From positions 1-5,252 of the forward strand of contig VGHV01000197.1 in the NCBI GenBank assembly GCA_016868095.1: a stretch of DNA of 5,252 nucleotides, given 5' to 3'. The DNA comes from Betaproteobacteria bacterium. Lineage in GTDB: Bacteria; Pseudomonadota; Gammaproteobacteria; Burkholderiales; Burkholderiaceae_E. Shown piece after piece: positions 1 through 5,231 of the stretch. The position numbers were made by a program, and so were the translations under genes. The notes beneath the pieces are model-generated. The model saw only the letters and a program-made list of their open reading frames with translations. It did not search any database and was not told the origin of the DNA. Every line of letters begins with the position of its first letter. The stretch's first letter is position 1.

Positions 1-49
1 CATTAACAGTCCAACAGTCACGCATGGTCGCTGGGAGTGTGAAATCCAT
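1..49 (-). CDS. Start of an unidentified minus-strand gene, cut by the window edge
   Basis: An ATG at 49 on the minus strand opens a frame that stays free of stops to the left edge (16 codons, MDFTLPATMRDCWTVN). An AAGGCG sequence 7 bases upstream could serve as a ribosome binding site. It lies about 100 bp downstream of the GYD-type gene in the same direction, so the two could share a transcript. The opening faintly recalls the start of some DUF2071-type proteins, but 16 residues are too few to assign a family. The frame could also be open by chance; the evidence is the start signal and the position. Confidence 0.35.
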   Translation of the reverse strand, partial: MDFTLPATMRDCWTVN

Positions 50-147
50 GATGACGCCTTGTGCAAGTATTCGGGAGGACCAGGCTATGCAGCAAACACC
101 CAAGGCGCTGAGCATGCCTCTTCTTGAGAGGTGAAGGACTTGATCCG

Positions 148-486
148 TCACTTTCGCGCCTCGCCGGGCTTTCGGTAGATCGCCTTTACCTTGGCCGCTC
201 GCCTGAAATACTCTTGCGCTTTATCAAAAGGAGTTAACTCTTTGACCTCAGCTTCTATCGCGCTTCCTGCGGCAAGTGCCATGACGCCAATGGTGTTGCC
301 ATCCTCCAGGCTGCCGTCGGCAAGGAATATCGCCTTGTTCGTCCCGTTGATGTAAAAGGCACCTAGAAGCTTGAGGCCTGCTGCCTCAATGGCCCGACCA
401 ACTGGACCAGCACGGTTTTCAGGCATGTCAACCAGTGCAGCCATCGCGGCTGCTGAATACTTAACTTCAATCATTACAACGGCCAT
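148..486 (-). CDS. GYD-like domain protein (small dimeric alpha/beta-barrel type)
   Basis: This is a complete 112-residue protein without a signal peptide or membrane segment, so it is presumably cytoplasmic. The pattern resembles the GYD family: an N-terminal beta strand (MIEVKYS, about residues 5-11), a helix containing PENRAGPVGRAIEAAGLKL (residues 22-40), the strand LLGAFYINGTNKAIFLADG (40-58), then a helix rich in Ala and a final strand before ELTPFDKAQEYFRRA (83-97). GYD proteins are small (about 95-110 residues) and are thought to adopt a ferredoxin-like dimeric alpha/beta-barrel fold; their reaction is mostly unknown. The basic tail after residue 97 (KVKAIYRKPGEARK) is slightly longer than in typical members. 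The ATG at 486 is chosen because AAGGAG lies 6 bases upstream (493-498). The internal Met5 lacks such a signal. The family call rests on sequence pattern only, and the typical G-x-Y-D stretch is not exact here. Confidence 0.75.
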   Translation of the reverse strand: MAVVMIEVKYSAAAMAALVDMPENRAGPVGRAIEAAGLKLLGAFYINGTNKAIFLADGSLEDGNTIGVMALAAGSAIEAEVKELTPFDKAQEYFRRAAKVKAIYRKPGEARK

Positions 487-524
487 GAATCTCTCCTTCC
501 CTTATGTCGTTGGACTACTGCCCA

Positions 525-553
525 ATTACGCCAAGGGTAGATTGACTTAACAA
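525..553 (-). promoter_or_regulatory. Candidate sigma70-type promoter for the GYD-type gene
   Basis: On the minus strand a TTGTTA box (548-553) and a CGTAAT box (525-530) are separated by 17 bases, about 40 bp upstream of the ATG at 486. Each box matches four of six consensus bases, so this is only a plausible site. No better pair was seen between 487 and 620. Confidence 0.25.
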
Positions 554-627
554 GAATTCCAAGCCCTCGAGCCATTAAACGGGTGGTCTAGCTGAAGCTA
601 TCCTCGGGGGTCCTTGGGGTCCGTCTG

Positions 628-840
628 TTAACAGTTGCAAAGAGGTGCGAAGTGAGTAACGTCAATTTGCCGAGGTGTGAAAAGTCCAGCCACGGCGAAT
701 TTGTTGATGAGTTGAACGCCAATCGTGGGCACTTTGGGCTTCTCTGATCCAACCATGTGTGCATATAACTCATGACATGCAATTTGAAGGGCGATAGCAG
801 AATGGCTCCCACGACGCCTCAATCGTTTTCGACTTATCAT
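628..840 (-). CDS. Doubtful 70-codon ORF, unrecognised
   Basis: The frame runs from ATG at 840 to a TAA at 628. Its codons look reasonably gene-like in the middle part (residues 16-60), and it starts with a very basic stretch (RKRLRRR, residues 4-10). The ATG has no clear ribosome binding site. Near the C-terminus FTPRQIDV recalls the beginning of a LuxR-type helix-turn-helix (usually LTPRQ-x-x-V), but the sequence stops shortly after, so this could be a gene remnant or chance. An overlapping 74-codon frame on the same strand looks less gene-like. No function can be given. Confidence 0.15.
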   Translation of the reverse strand: MISRKRLRRRGSHSAIALQIACHELYAHMVGSEKPKVPTIGVQLINKFAVAGLFTPRQIDVTHFAPLCNC

Positions 841-1001
841 TTCTCAGGCATTGAGAAGAGTTGTTCACGAAGAACGATTTTCGCTGGGGGATATTCGCAA
901 ATTTGATGGGTCAAAGGCGAGCAGGGCAAAAGGCGCCAAAAACGTACGCTTCGCGTGTTCTAGCCACGGCTGCCGATAAGGCTCTATAAGGGAACTTAAT
1001 T

Positions 1002-3164
1002 ATGCTCAGATGGATTTGCTTTGTTTTGTTCGCGCTTGCTTCAAAGGGTCATGCACAAGTGCAAAGTTTCGCATTTCCTCCCCCTTTGCAGCCCAAACCG
1101 CTCAGTGAACAGTTTTACGGTGTTACGGTTGATGATCCCTGGCGATATCTTGAAGACGTGAAAGATCCGAAGGTTGCTGAATGGATGAAGGAGCAGGCTG
1201 AGACAACCCGTAACATACTGCATAAGATTCCTGGACGAGGACAACTTCTCTCAAGGATCGCTGCGATAGATGCCGCAGCTTCTGGACAGGTCGGAGCGAT
1301 CAAAAAAACTGAGCAGGGACAATTGTTTTTTACGCGCCGCGAGCCGAATGAGAATCAGTTCAAGTTGGTGCTTCGAGAATCAAGTTCTAGTAACGATATC
1401 GTATTGGTTGATGTTGAAGAACGATCGAGAAAAGCTGGAAGGCCCCTAGCTATATTGGATTTTTCGCCTTCTTTCGACGGTCGCTATCTAACTTATACCC
1501 TTCAGGTCGCTGGTAGTGAAATCGGTGAGCTGCACCTGATGGACGTGAGGACCCAGCAAGAGTTGATAAATCCGATTGATCGAATACGCTTTGCGGGTGT
1601 CAATTGGGTAGGCGACGGACGTGGTTTTTTCTTTTCCCGTTTGCGCGAGGGTTACCAGTCCATGCCGGATACAGAGAAATTCGGTGATCGGACGACGTGG
1701 TACTTTGATATGTCAAGACTCGATACACGTGTTGTGTTTAGTCCGATCCGAAATGCAGAGCTCAAGCTACCGCTTTTTGCAAGTGCCGAGATCTCCGAAG
1801 TGCCAGGGACTGGTTTGGTTGCACTTCACGTGAGCCTTGGTGTTGATCGTAATAGGCAGCTATACCTCGCTGATCGGGATAGTGCAATTTACGGTAAAGC
1901 GCGCTGGCGCAAGCTTTTTGACGCTGCAGATCAAATACGAAGCTATGCAGTAACGCAGCGGTGGGTTTATCTGCTTAGCGCGAAACAGGCTCCCCGGCAT
2001 AGGCTTTTGCGAATGCCACTATCAGAGACATCAATTAGTAGTGCGGAGGTGTTGATACCTGATAGTCAGGAGGTTTTGGTCAGTTTGGCTGGGGCACGCG
2101 ACGGTGCCTATGTTGTAAAGCGAAATGGACCATCTATGCAACTTTTGCGCTTAGATCATAACGATCCAACACCAAGATCAATGACGCTTGAGTTTGACGG
2201 AACGGTTGGGCTGATAACTGCTGATCCAAGCCAAGACGGTGTTATCTACGGACTTACGGGTTGGACCCGAGCGCTAAGGCACTTTATGATTGATTCAACT
2301 CTTTCACCAAGGCCTTTGCAGTTAGCCCGAACCGGTGCTTACGATCAGCCGTCAGACTTGATTGCTAAAGAATTGACCGTTCGGGGTAAAGATGGTGCTC
2401 TTATTCCTATTTCGATCATTAGTCGCAGTGATATAAAACTAAATGGTAATAATCCCACGATTCTTTATGGATATGGGTCGTATGGAATTACAGAGAATCC
2501 ATTTTTTAATCCACGTTTGTTAGCCTACCTTGAGCAAGGAGCTGTCTTCGTCTACGCACATGTTAGGGGCGGCGGGATCTATGGGACCGAGTGGCATGTG
2601 GCAGGCCAAAAGTCAAACAAGGCAAACACGTGGAGAGATGGGATTGCAGTAGCGGAGTGGTTGATTGAGCAGGGTTACACCTCATCGAAGCATCTGGGGA
2701 TTTTCGGCGGTAGCGCAGGAGGTATCTTCGTAGGTATGGCTATCAACGAGCGGCCCGATTTGTTCGTAGCGGCGGTACCTGCCGTCCCCGTGATGGATAT
2801 GGTCCGATTCGAGCTTGATCCTAATGGACTTGCGAATGTTCCTGAATTCGGAACGGTAAAAACTAAGGAAGGATTTCAGTCGTTGTACGCGATGTCAAGC
2901 TATCACCAAGCCAAACCCGCGGACTATCCTGCTGTGATGCTTGTTCACGGTGTCAACGATACCCGCGTTTCAGTCTGGCAAACTACCAAGTATGCTAATC
3001 GAATCATGCACAACTCAAAATCGGGCAAACCAGTCCTGATGCGTTTGGACTACCAACTTGGTCATGGAGGTGGGGCTTCGCGCTTGCAGCAACAGGAGCA
3101 AACTGCTGACATCTGGTCCTTTATGTTTTGGCAAATGGGATTGCCTAATTTTCAGCCTAACTAA
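1002..3164 (+). CDS. Exported prolyl oligopeptidase family serine peptidase (S9A)
   Basis: This 720-residue protein matches the two-domain layout of prolyl oligopeptidases (about 710 residues in the pig enzyme), which cleave short peptides inside a propeller-capped cavity. A signal peptide covers residues 1-18 (Arg3, hydrophobic 4-14, likely cut after GHA), so it acts in the periplasm or outside the cell. The N-terminal motif DDPWRYLED (44-52) is typical. The beta-propeller spans about 60-440 and the alpha/beta-hydrolase domain about 455-715. The catalytic triad is Ser571 in GGSAGG, Asp653 in GVNDTR and His688 in GHGGG. Tyr491 of YGYGSYG fits the oxyanion tyrosine, and Arg655 fits the substrate-binding arginine (Arg643 in pig). 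The tryptophan that stacks on proline in the pig enzyme (Trp595) aligns with Asn612, so strict proline specificity is doubtful. The ATG at 1002 follows AAGGGA at 988-993 by 8 bases. The dehalogenase gene starts 17 bp after the stop. Confidence 0.93.
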   Translation: MLRWICFVLFALASKGHAQVQSFAFPPPLQPKPLSEQFYGVTVDDPWRYLEDVKDPKVAEWMKEQAETTRNILHKIPGRGQLLSRIAAIDAAASGQVGAIKKTEQGQLFFTRREPNENQFKLVLRESSSSNDIVLVDVEERSRKAGRPLAILDFSPSFDGRYLTYTLQVAGSEIGELHLMDVRTQQELINPIDRIRFAGVNWVGDGRGFFFSRLREGYQSMPDTEKFGDRTTWYFDMSRLDTRVVFSPIRNAELKLPLFASAEISEVPGTGLVALHVSLGVDRNRQLYLADRDSAIYGKARWRKLFDAADQIRSYAVTQRWVYLLSAKQAPRHRLLRMPLSETSISSAEVLIPDSQEVLVSLAGARDGAYVVKRNGPSMQLLRLDHNDPTPRSMTLEFDGTVGLITADPSQDGVIYGLTGWTRALRHFMIDSTLSPRPLQLARTGAYDQPSDLIAKELTVRGKDGALIPISIISRSDIKLNGNNPTILYGYGSYGITENPFFNPRLLAYLEQGAVFVYAHVRGGGIYGTEWHVAGQKSNKANTWRDGIAVAEWLIEQGYTSSKHLGIFGGSAGGIFVGMAINERPDLFVAAVPAVPVMDMVRFELDPNGLANVPEFGTVKTKEGFQSLYAMSSYHQAKPADYPAVMLVHGVNDTRVSVWQTTKYANRIMHNSKSGKPVLMRLDYQLGHGGGASRLQQQEQTADIWSFMFWQMGLPNFQPN

Positions 3165-3181
3165 GACAACGGATACAATTG

Positions 3182-4066
3182 ATGACTGAACTGTTTCCTG
3201 ATATCCCCGCACGATTAGATCGGATAGGTTCACTTGATATTAATTTTCGAATAGTCGGCCAAGGTCCTCCCTTATTGTTGTTACATGGGTATCCACAGAG
3301 CCATGTGATCTGGCATGGAGTTGTCCAGCCTTTATCGCCTCGGTACACGTTGGTGATGCCAGACATGCGAGGCTATGGAGACTCCTCAAAGCCTCCAAGC
3401 GACCCGGAGCATTTCAATTATTCAAAAAAGTCCATGGCGACCGACATGCTCATCCTGATGACGCATCTTGGCTTCGATCAATTCTTTTTATGTGGCCACG
3501 ATCGAGGAGGGCGTGTAGCCCATCGGCTTTGCTTGGACTATCCTGCTCAGGTTAAGCGCTTAATGCTTCTTGATGTGGCCCCTACTAGGGTTATGCTTGA
3601 GCGAACCGATCAGCATTTTGCGCGGGCTTACTTTCATTGGTTCTTCTTAGCACAAGCTTCGCCAGTGCCGGAGACGATGATCGGAAGTAATCCTGATTTT
3701 TTTCTTGAGTGCATGCTTGGTGGGTTTGGCAGCAAGGGACTCAGCGTATTCAACCGAGCTGCGCTGCGGGCTTACAAGGACGCTTTTCGTAACCCAGAAA
3801 CGATAAGGGCGGGTTGCGAGGATTACCGTGCCGCCTTGACGATCGATATGCAGCACGACATTGCTGATGCCGGCAAGAAGATTGAATGCCCTGTTCATTT
3901 ACTCTGGTCGGAGCATGGTGTTATTGGGAAAATGTTTTCACCTTTAAAGGAATGGCAAGACTTAAGCAAGGCTGTGGTCACGGGTCATGCGGTCAACTCT
4001 GGTCACTTCATTCCAGACGAGTTACCTCAGGACTTGTCGTTTGAGATTTGCAAATTCTTTGTCTGA
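3182..4066 (+). CDS. Alpha/beta hydrolase, fluoroacetate/haloacetate dehalogenase type
   Basis: This 294-residue cytoplasmic enzyme has no signal peptide. Fluoroacetate dehalogenases hydrolyse haloacetates to glycolate and halide through an aspartyl ester. Numbering from the ATG at 3182, every key residue of that family is present: nucleophile Asp107 with carboxylate-binding Arg108 and Arg111 (GHDRGGR), acid Asp131 (LLDVAPT), base His275 (SGHF), and the halide pocket His152, Trp153 (FHWFF) and Tyr215 (EDYRAA). HGYPQ (35-39) is the usual oxyanion loop, and MRGYGDSSKP (62-71) the conserved strand-turn. The spacing follows the Rhodopseudomonas palustris enzyme closely. One pocket residue differs: its Trp185 aligns with Phe182 (GGFG). 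A TTG three bases earlier is in frame, but the ATG is the more likely start; the ribosome binding site is weak (GGA at 3171-3173). The gene follows the peptidase by 17 bp and is probably co-transcribed with it. The substrate could be another small haloacid or an ester. Confidence 0.85.
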   Translation: MTELFPDIPARLDRIGSLDINFRIVGQGPPLLLLHGYPQSHVIWHGVVQPLSPRYTLVMPDMRGYGDSSKPPSDPEHFNYSKKSMATDMLILMTHLGFDQFFLCGHDRGGRVAHRLCLDYPAQVKRLMLLDVAPTRVMLERTDQHFARAYFHWFFLAQASPVPETMIGSNPDFFLECMLGGFGSKGLSVFNRAALRAYKDAFRNPETIRAGCEDYRAALTIDMQHDIADAGKKIECPVHLLWSEHGVIGKMFSPLKEWQDLSKAVVTGHAVNSGHFIPDELPQDLSFEICKFFV

Positions 4067-4320
4067 ACGCAGCGATGGCGGTTCACACGATGGCTGAAGG
4101 GCTAAAGAGGCTGTTATCTGGTCTCGGTGCTTGAGCGTGTGGAGCAGGCAGTCACGAAAGGGGAGCAAGCCTTCGCGACGGGTCTTTGAAGTCAGAAAAA
4201 TTTAAAACCCGTGAATTAACCGTGTAAATGATATGAGTTTTAGAAGTTAGTGGTAAGTGCTTGATTAGTATATAATATATAGCTATAGGGGTATTGAATT
4301 AATTACGGATACGGTTGTTA
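4067..4320. other. Gene-poor region with possible coding remnants and an AT-rich segment
   Basis: No intact gene is seen between the hydrolase stop and the tRNA fragment. The first part (about 4075-4189) reads like worn coding sequence in two frames. One gives MAEGLKRLLSGLGA ending at 4134; the next gives LVSVLERVEQAVTKGEQAF ending at 4189. They overlap near 4110-4134, as a frameshifted gene end might. From about 4190 to 4310 the sequence becomes visibly AT-rich, with a TATATA-A-TATATA motif at 4269-4281. No terminator with a T-run was found for the upstream gene pair. Confidence 0.4.
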
Positions 4321-4356
4321 TGATTCCGTCGCTCTAACCGACTGAGCTAATTCGCC
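4318..4356 (-). pseudogene. 5' half of a tRNA-Met(CAT) gene, cut at the anticodon loop
   Basis: Read on the minus strand from 4356, the sequence has the order of a tRNA: acceptor strand GGCGAAT, TA, D-arm GCTC with loop AGTCGGTTA and closing GAGC, G26, anticodon strand ACGGA, and loop ATCATAA. The anticodon is CAT (4322-4320). In an intact gene the loop would be followed by TCCGT, the variable loop, the T-arm and ATTCGCC. Here CAACCGTA comes next; a TCCGT does follow it (4309-4305), but there is no T-arm and no matching acceptor strand in the 250 bases beyond. The fragment therefore cannot fold as a tRNA. CAT would normally mean elongator Met; an Ile(CAT) origin cannot be excluded from this half. 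An intact copy presumably exists elsewhere. Confidence 0.85.
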
Positions 4357-4408
4357 GTGTGTGCTTTATGCGCCCCAAACCGTAGTACAACTGGTTGGGA
4401 ACTCTAAA

Positions 4409-4437
4409 AGTATACAGCTAAGCCATGCCGACGCCAA
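4409..4437 (-). promoter_or_regulatory. Sigma70-type promoter upstream of the tRNA fragment
   Basis: On the minus strand TTGGCG (4432-4437) and TATACT (4409-4414) are separated by exactly 17 bases. Transcription would start near 4402, about 45 bases before the tRNA 5' end, a plausible leader length. It is inferred to be the original tRNA promoter, carried along with the truncated gene. It points away from the metallophosphoesterase fragment. Confidence 0.5.
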
Positions 4438-4458
4438 GATTGAGGTACATGAGACAAG

Positions 4459-4479
4459 AAATTCTACTAAGTAGAATTT
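4459..4479. repeat. Perfect 21-bp palindrome (copy 1)
   Basis: The arms AAATTCTACT (4459-4468) and AGTAGAATTT (4470-4479) are exact reverse complements around a single A at 4469. The pairing stops cleanly on both sides. As RNA or single-stranded DNA it would form a short hairpin; as duplex DNA it could be a protein-binding dyad. It sits between the tRNA promoter and the metallophosphoesterase start, 26 bp before that ATG. A diverged copy lies at 4779-4799. Confidence 0.8.
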
Positions 4480-4505
4480 GCCGTGCAATTGGGTTTTGAG
4501 GCCGT

Positions 4506-4778
4506 ATGCGGCGGCACTATGATCAAGCCGTGGAAAATCATGCGGACCGAGGTAGGGCAGGGGCAGGGCTCTTAGGATGGGGCATCACAGCCCTACTCAG
4601 CTTGGGCCTGTTGCTATACGCCTGGTGGGTTGAGCCCGATCGGATCGAAGTCAAAGAGCATGATCGTAAGCATGCTCAAGTCCAGGAGCCTATCCGAGTG
4701 GCACAGCTCTCGGATCTTCATCTAAACGAGATTGGTTGGAAGCTGGATAGCTACCAAGCGATTTGCATTAGGGTTTAG
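4506..4778 (+). pseudogene. Truncated metallophosphoesterase, N-terminal fragment
   Basis: The 90-codon frame encodes the N-terminus of a membrane-anchored metallophosphoesterase of the YkuE/YaeI kind. Residues 21-42 form a hydrophobic membrane segment (LLGWGITALLSLGLLLYAWW), followed by a charged linker and then the first metal-binding motif IRVAQLSDLHLNEIG (63-77), with Asp70 and His72. Intact members are about 270-380 residues and continue with GD-x-x-D, GNHD and GH-x-H motifs, none of which is present. Similarity ends after Gly77 (about 4736), and the last 13 codons look like random sequence up to a TAG. The ATG at 4506 follows GAGG (4498-4501) by 4 bases. It cannot be an active phosphoesterase; a short membrane peptide could still be made. 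Confidence 0.8.
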
Positions 4779-4821
4779 AAATTCTATTTTGTAGAAGTTG
4801 TAAGGATGGCGGTTTAGAAAT
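4772..4821 (+). repeat. Direct repeat GGTTTAGAAAT
   Basis: The 11-mer GGTTTAGAAAT occurs at 4772-4782 and again at 4811-4821, 39 bases apart. The first copy runs into palindrome copy 2. It may mark a rearrangement junction at the end of the metallophosphoesterase fragment, or be coincidence. Confidence 0.4.
4779..4799. repeat. Diverged copy of the 21-bp palindrome (copy 2)
   Basis: This matches copy 1 at 17 of 21 positions in the same orientation, exactly 320 bp downstream, and begins one base after the stop of the metallophosphoesterase fragment. The pairing is partly preserved (TTCTAT/GTAGAA around TTT, with one T-G pair). The two copies together with the bases AG before each share the 10-mer AGAAATTCTA. 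Confidence 0.6.
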
Positions 4822-4923
4822 CAGAACAACAGCTTAGCGATTCGGAACCTAAATAGTTCAGTGCATGCGAGCAGATTTGGCTACTGCAGAGGTCTAAGAT
4901 GAAGTCACGACTGAAATGTTTCC
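4800..4923. other. Short spacer after the metallophosphoesterase fragment
   Basis: No metallophosphoesterase motif continues here in any frame, so the gene was not merely frameshifted. A 17-codon frame (4899-4952, MKSRLKCFLYNAKRKLR) has GAGG 6 bases ahead of its ATG, but it overlaps the DUF4287 promoter and is probably accidental. Confidence 0.4.
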
Positions 4924-4953
4924 TTTACAACGCGAAGCGAAAATTGCGATAAT
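4924..4953 (+). promoter_or_regulatory. Sigma70-type promoter for the DUF4287 gene
   Basis: TTTACA (4924-4929) and GATAAT (4948-4953) are separated by 18 bases; each differs from the consensus by one base. Transcription would start near 4960, giving a leader of about 55 bases before the ATG at 5016. This is the strongest promoter match in the window. Confidence 0.6.
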
Positions 4954-4971
4954 TTTTTGAATGCTAACGTC

Positions 4972-4991
4972 ACGAGACTTCTCGTTCTCGT
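4972..4991 (+). promoter_or_regulatory. Small inverted repeat in the DUF4287 leader
   Basis: ACGAGA (4972-4977) can pair with either of two TCTCGT copies (4980-4985 or 4986-4991). The second gives an 8-base loop, the first only 2. It lies between the predicted transcription start and the ribosome binding site, so it could be an operator or a short leader hairpin. The arms are short and it may be fortuitous. Confidence 0.3.
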
Positions 4992-5003
4992 AGATTCTGC
5001 TTC

Positions 5004-5010
5004 AAGGTGA
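5004..5010 (+). promoter_or_regulatory. Ribosome binding site that decides the DUF4287 start
   Basis: AAGGTGA ends 5 bases before the ATG at 5016. The in-frame GTG at 5007 lies inside this element, so it is very unlikely to be the start. Confidence 0.7.
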
Positions 5011-5015
5011 CCAAC

Positions 5016-5231
5016 ATGATTTCGGCGCAAGATTTAAAAGGTCCCGCCACTTATTTTCCATCTATCGAGAAGAATTATGGGCGGCCTTTGGATCATTGGT
5101 TTAATCTTGTTCACAAGCAAAACGGCATGAAACACATGGATGTTGTGAGTTGGCTCAATACTGAGCACGAACTGGGACACGGACACGCCAATGCAATTGT
5201 GGCGTATCGCTTTGCTCAAAAGAAAACTTAA
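5016..5231 (+). CDS. DUF4287 domain protein
   Basis: This is a complete 71-residue cytoplasmic protein with no signal or membrane segment. It matches the DUF4287 pattern: TYFPSIEKNYGRPLDHWFNLV (12-32), then KHMDVVSWLNTEHELGHGHANAIVAY (39-64) with the hallmark GHGHANA (54-60). The domain consists of short helices and its function is not known; it occurs alone or fused to DUF5655-type domains. The length fits a single-domain member. The ATG is chosen over the GTG nine bases upstream because that codon overlaps the ribosome binding site. The gene has its own promoter (4924-4953) and is separated from the gene fragments to its left. Only 21 bases follow the stop, so any terminator is outside the window. 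Confidence 0.85.
   Translation: MISAQDLKGPATYFPSIEKNYGRPLDHWFNLVHKQNGMKHMDVVSWLNTEHELGHGHANAIVAYRFAQKKT

Larger units (their letters stand above)
487..1001. other. Divergent intergenic region between the GYD-type gene and the peptidase gene
   Basis: This 515-bp stretch separates two divergently transcribed genes and holds no confident gene. It contains the weak promoter candidate at 525-553, a tandem copy of GGGGTCC (607-613 and 616-622), the doubtful minus-strand ORF 628-840, and a small inverted repeat TTCTCA/TGAGAA (841-846 and 852-857, 5-base loop). No convincing promoter for the peptidase gene was found. The TATAAG at 985-990 lies too close to the start codon and overlaps the ribosome binding site. 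Confidence 0.5.

Noticed and set aside
24..134. A 36-codon plus-strand frame at the left edge
   Set aside because: It has no ribosome binding site or recognisable pattern, and it overlaps the likely minus-strand gene start.
692..702. CACGGCGAATT, shared with the region around the tRNA 5' end
   Set aside because: The match ends after 11 bases and no tRNA arm follows; likely chance.
985..990. TATAAG as the -10 box of the peptidase gene
   Set aside because: It overlaps the ribosome binding site and has no -35 partner at 16-18 bases.
4178..4212. ACGGGT/ACCCGT inverted repeat as a terminator for the peptidase-hydrolase unit
   Set aside because: The arms are only 6 bases with a 23-base loop, and no T-run follows.
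4269..4281. TATATA-A-TATATA as a promoter or origin element
   Set aside because: Simple AT-rich sequence; the TATAAT within has no suitable -35 box and no origin features are nearby.
4305..4317. A tRNA interrupted by an intron in the anticodon loop, since TCCGT follows after 8 bases
   Set aside because: An 8-base insertion is too short for a known bacterial intron, and no T-arm or ATTCGCC acceptor strand follows.
4459..4799. A Cas12a-type CRISPR mini-array, based on the TCTAC/GTAGA hairpin cores
   Set aside because: Only two copies 320 bp apart, with a gene fragment between them; no repeat of the usual 36 bases, no regular spacers and no cas gene in the window.
4899..4952. A 17-residue basic peptide gene (MKSRLKCFLYNAKRKLR)
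   Set aside because: It has a GAGG ahead of the ATG, but it overlaps a near-consensus promoter and nothing else supports translation.
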